From positions 1-40,310 of the forward strand of contig CAMYND010000047.1 in the NCBI GenBank assembly GCA_947259645.1: a stretch of DNA of 40,310 nt, read 5' to 3'. Made by a program: the position numbers and the translations under genes. Origin of the DNA: Thermodesulfovibrionia bacterium. GTDB lineage: Bacteria > Nitrospirota > Thermodesulfovibrionia > UBA6902. Positions 40,263 through 40,310 of this stretch are shown one piece after another. The notes under the pieces are model-generated. The model searched no databases and had not been told where the DNA came from. It was given only the letters and a program-made list of their open reading frames with translations. Every line of letters starts with the position of its first letter. The first letter of the stretch is position 1.

Positions 40263-40310
40263 TTACTTTGTCTGTGCTTTGCGAAGATACGTATTGAGCA
40301 ACTTAGCCCA
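40263..40310 (-). CDS. C-terminus of a second thioesterase-ended megasynthase (start outside window)
   Basis: The last 15 codons read WAKLLNTYLRKAQTK then TAA. The NRPS at 30636 ends nearly the same way, WAKLLHTYLHRAQTN, and the two DNA stretches are alike over about 40 bp. So an upstream gene ends in a related TE domain. The 235 bp between it and fkbK is AT-rich with no feature I can support beyond a weak TTGAAA. Confidence 0.8.
   Translation of the reverse strand, partial: WAKLLNTYLRKAQTK

Overview
The window is about 40 kb of bacterial DNA of mid GC content, and almost every gene lies on the minus strand. The gene families are Gram-negative in style: multi-domain secreted proteins, GT2 and GT39 sugar enzymes, radical SAM enzymes, an FkbH-type NRPS/PKS cluster and an IS3-family element. 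A sulfate reducer of the Desulfobacterota or an anammox-like planctomycete would fit, but no marker gene fixes the taxon. The region is rearranged: it holds gene fossils, frameshifts at homopolymers, a tandem duplication, an IS insertion, a tRNA 3' fragment and patches of different base composition.

Right end (30.6-40.3 kb, read right to left): a natural-product cluster. The C-terminus of one thioesterase-ended megasynthase enters at the edge. It is followed by fkbK, fkbJ, fkbI and fkbH (a hydroxy- or methoxymalonyl-ACP extender set without fkbG in view). Then comes a 1986-residue protein that joins a B12-type radical SAM enzyme to a complete C-A-PCP-TE NRPS module. The A-domain code reads DAFWLGGTFK (valine-like) and the thioesterase nucleophile is Cys. 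A GH1 beta-glucosidase on the plus strand, with a LacI-type operator, separates this cluster from the next. An Sfp-type phosphopantetheinyl transferase at 2.2-2.9 kb could activate its carrier domains.

Middle (6.2-28.7 kb): one long minus-strand train that starts from a consensus-like promoter near 28.87 kb. The first gene encodes a PqqD-like domain with a 77-residue acidic tail carrying an aliphatic-DPIHEVD segment and two GWP motifs. It looks like a RiPP recognition domain fused to its own substrate. Next come a PF14907-type nucleotidyltransferase, an ABC exporter, an HPr-kinase-like/GT2 fusion, an AGE-type epimerase and a series of short soluble GT2 paralogues. The paralogues share a C-terminal signature of the form L-x-x-SL-x-RRR. 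Among them are two SPASM-type radical SAM enzymes, two uronate-dehydrogenase-like SDR proteins, an SMP-30 lactonase, a polysaccharide-deacetylase-like gene, acetyltransferases, a GT4-like protein and a DUF362 protein. I infer a glycosylated peptide or surface-glycan system in which the PqqD-tail protein is substrate or carrier. I know of no described pathway with this gene set.

Left end (1-6.1 kb): a membrane GT39-like glycosyltransferase cut by an IS3-family element that itself carries a stop codon, the PPTase, and the 5' part of a secreted protein. That protein joins a truncated GH140/DUF4038-like domain to tandem Ig-like plus PPC repeats.
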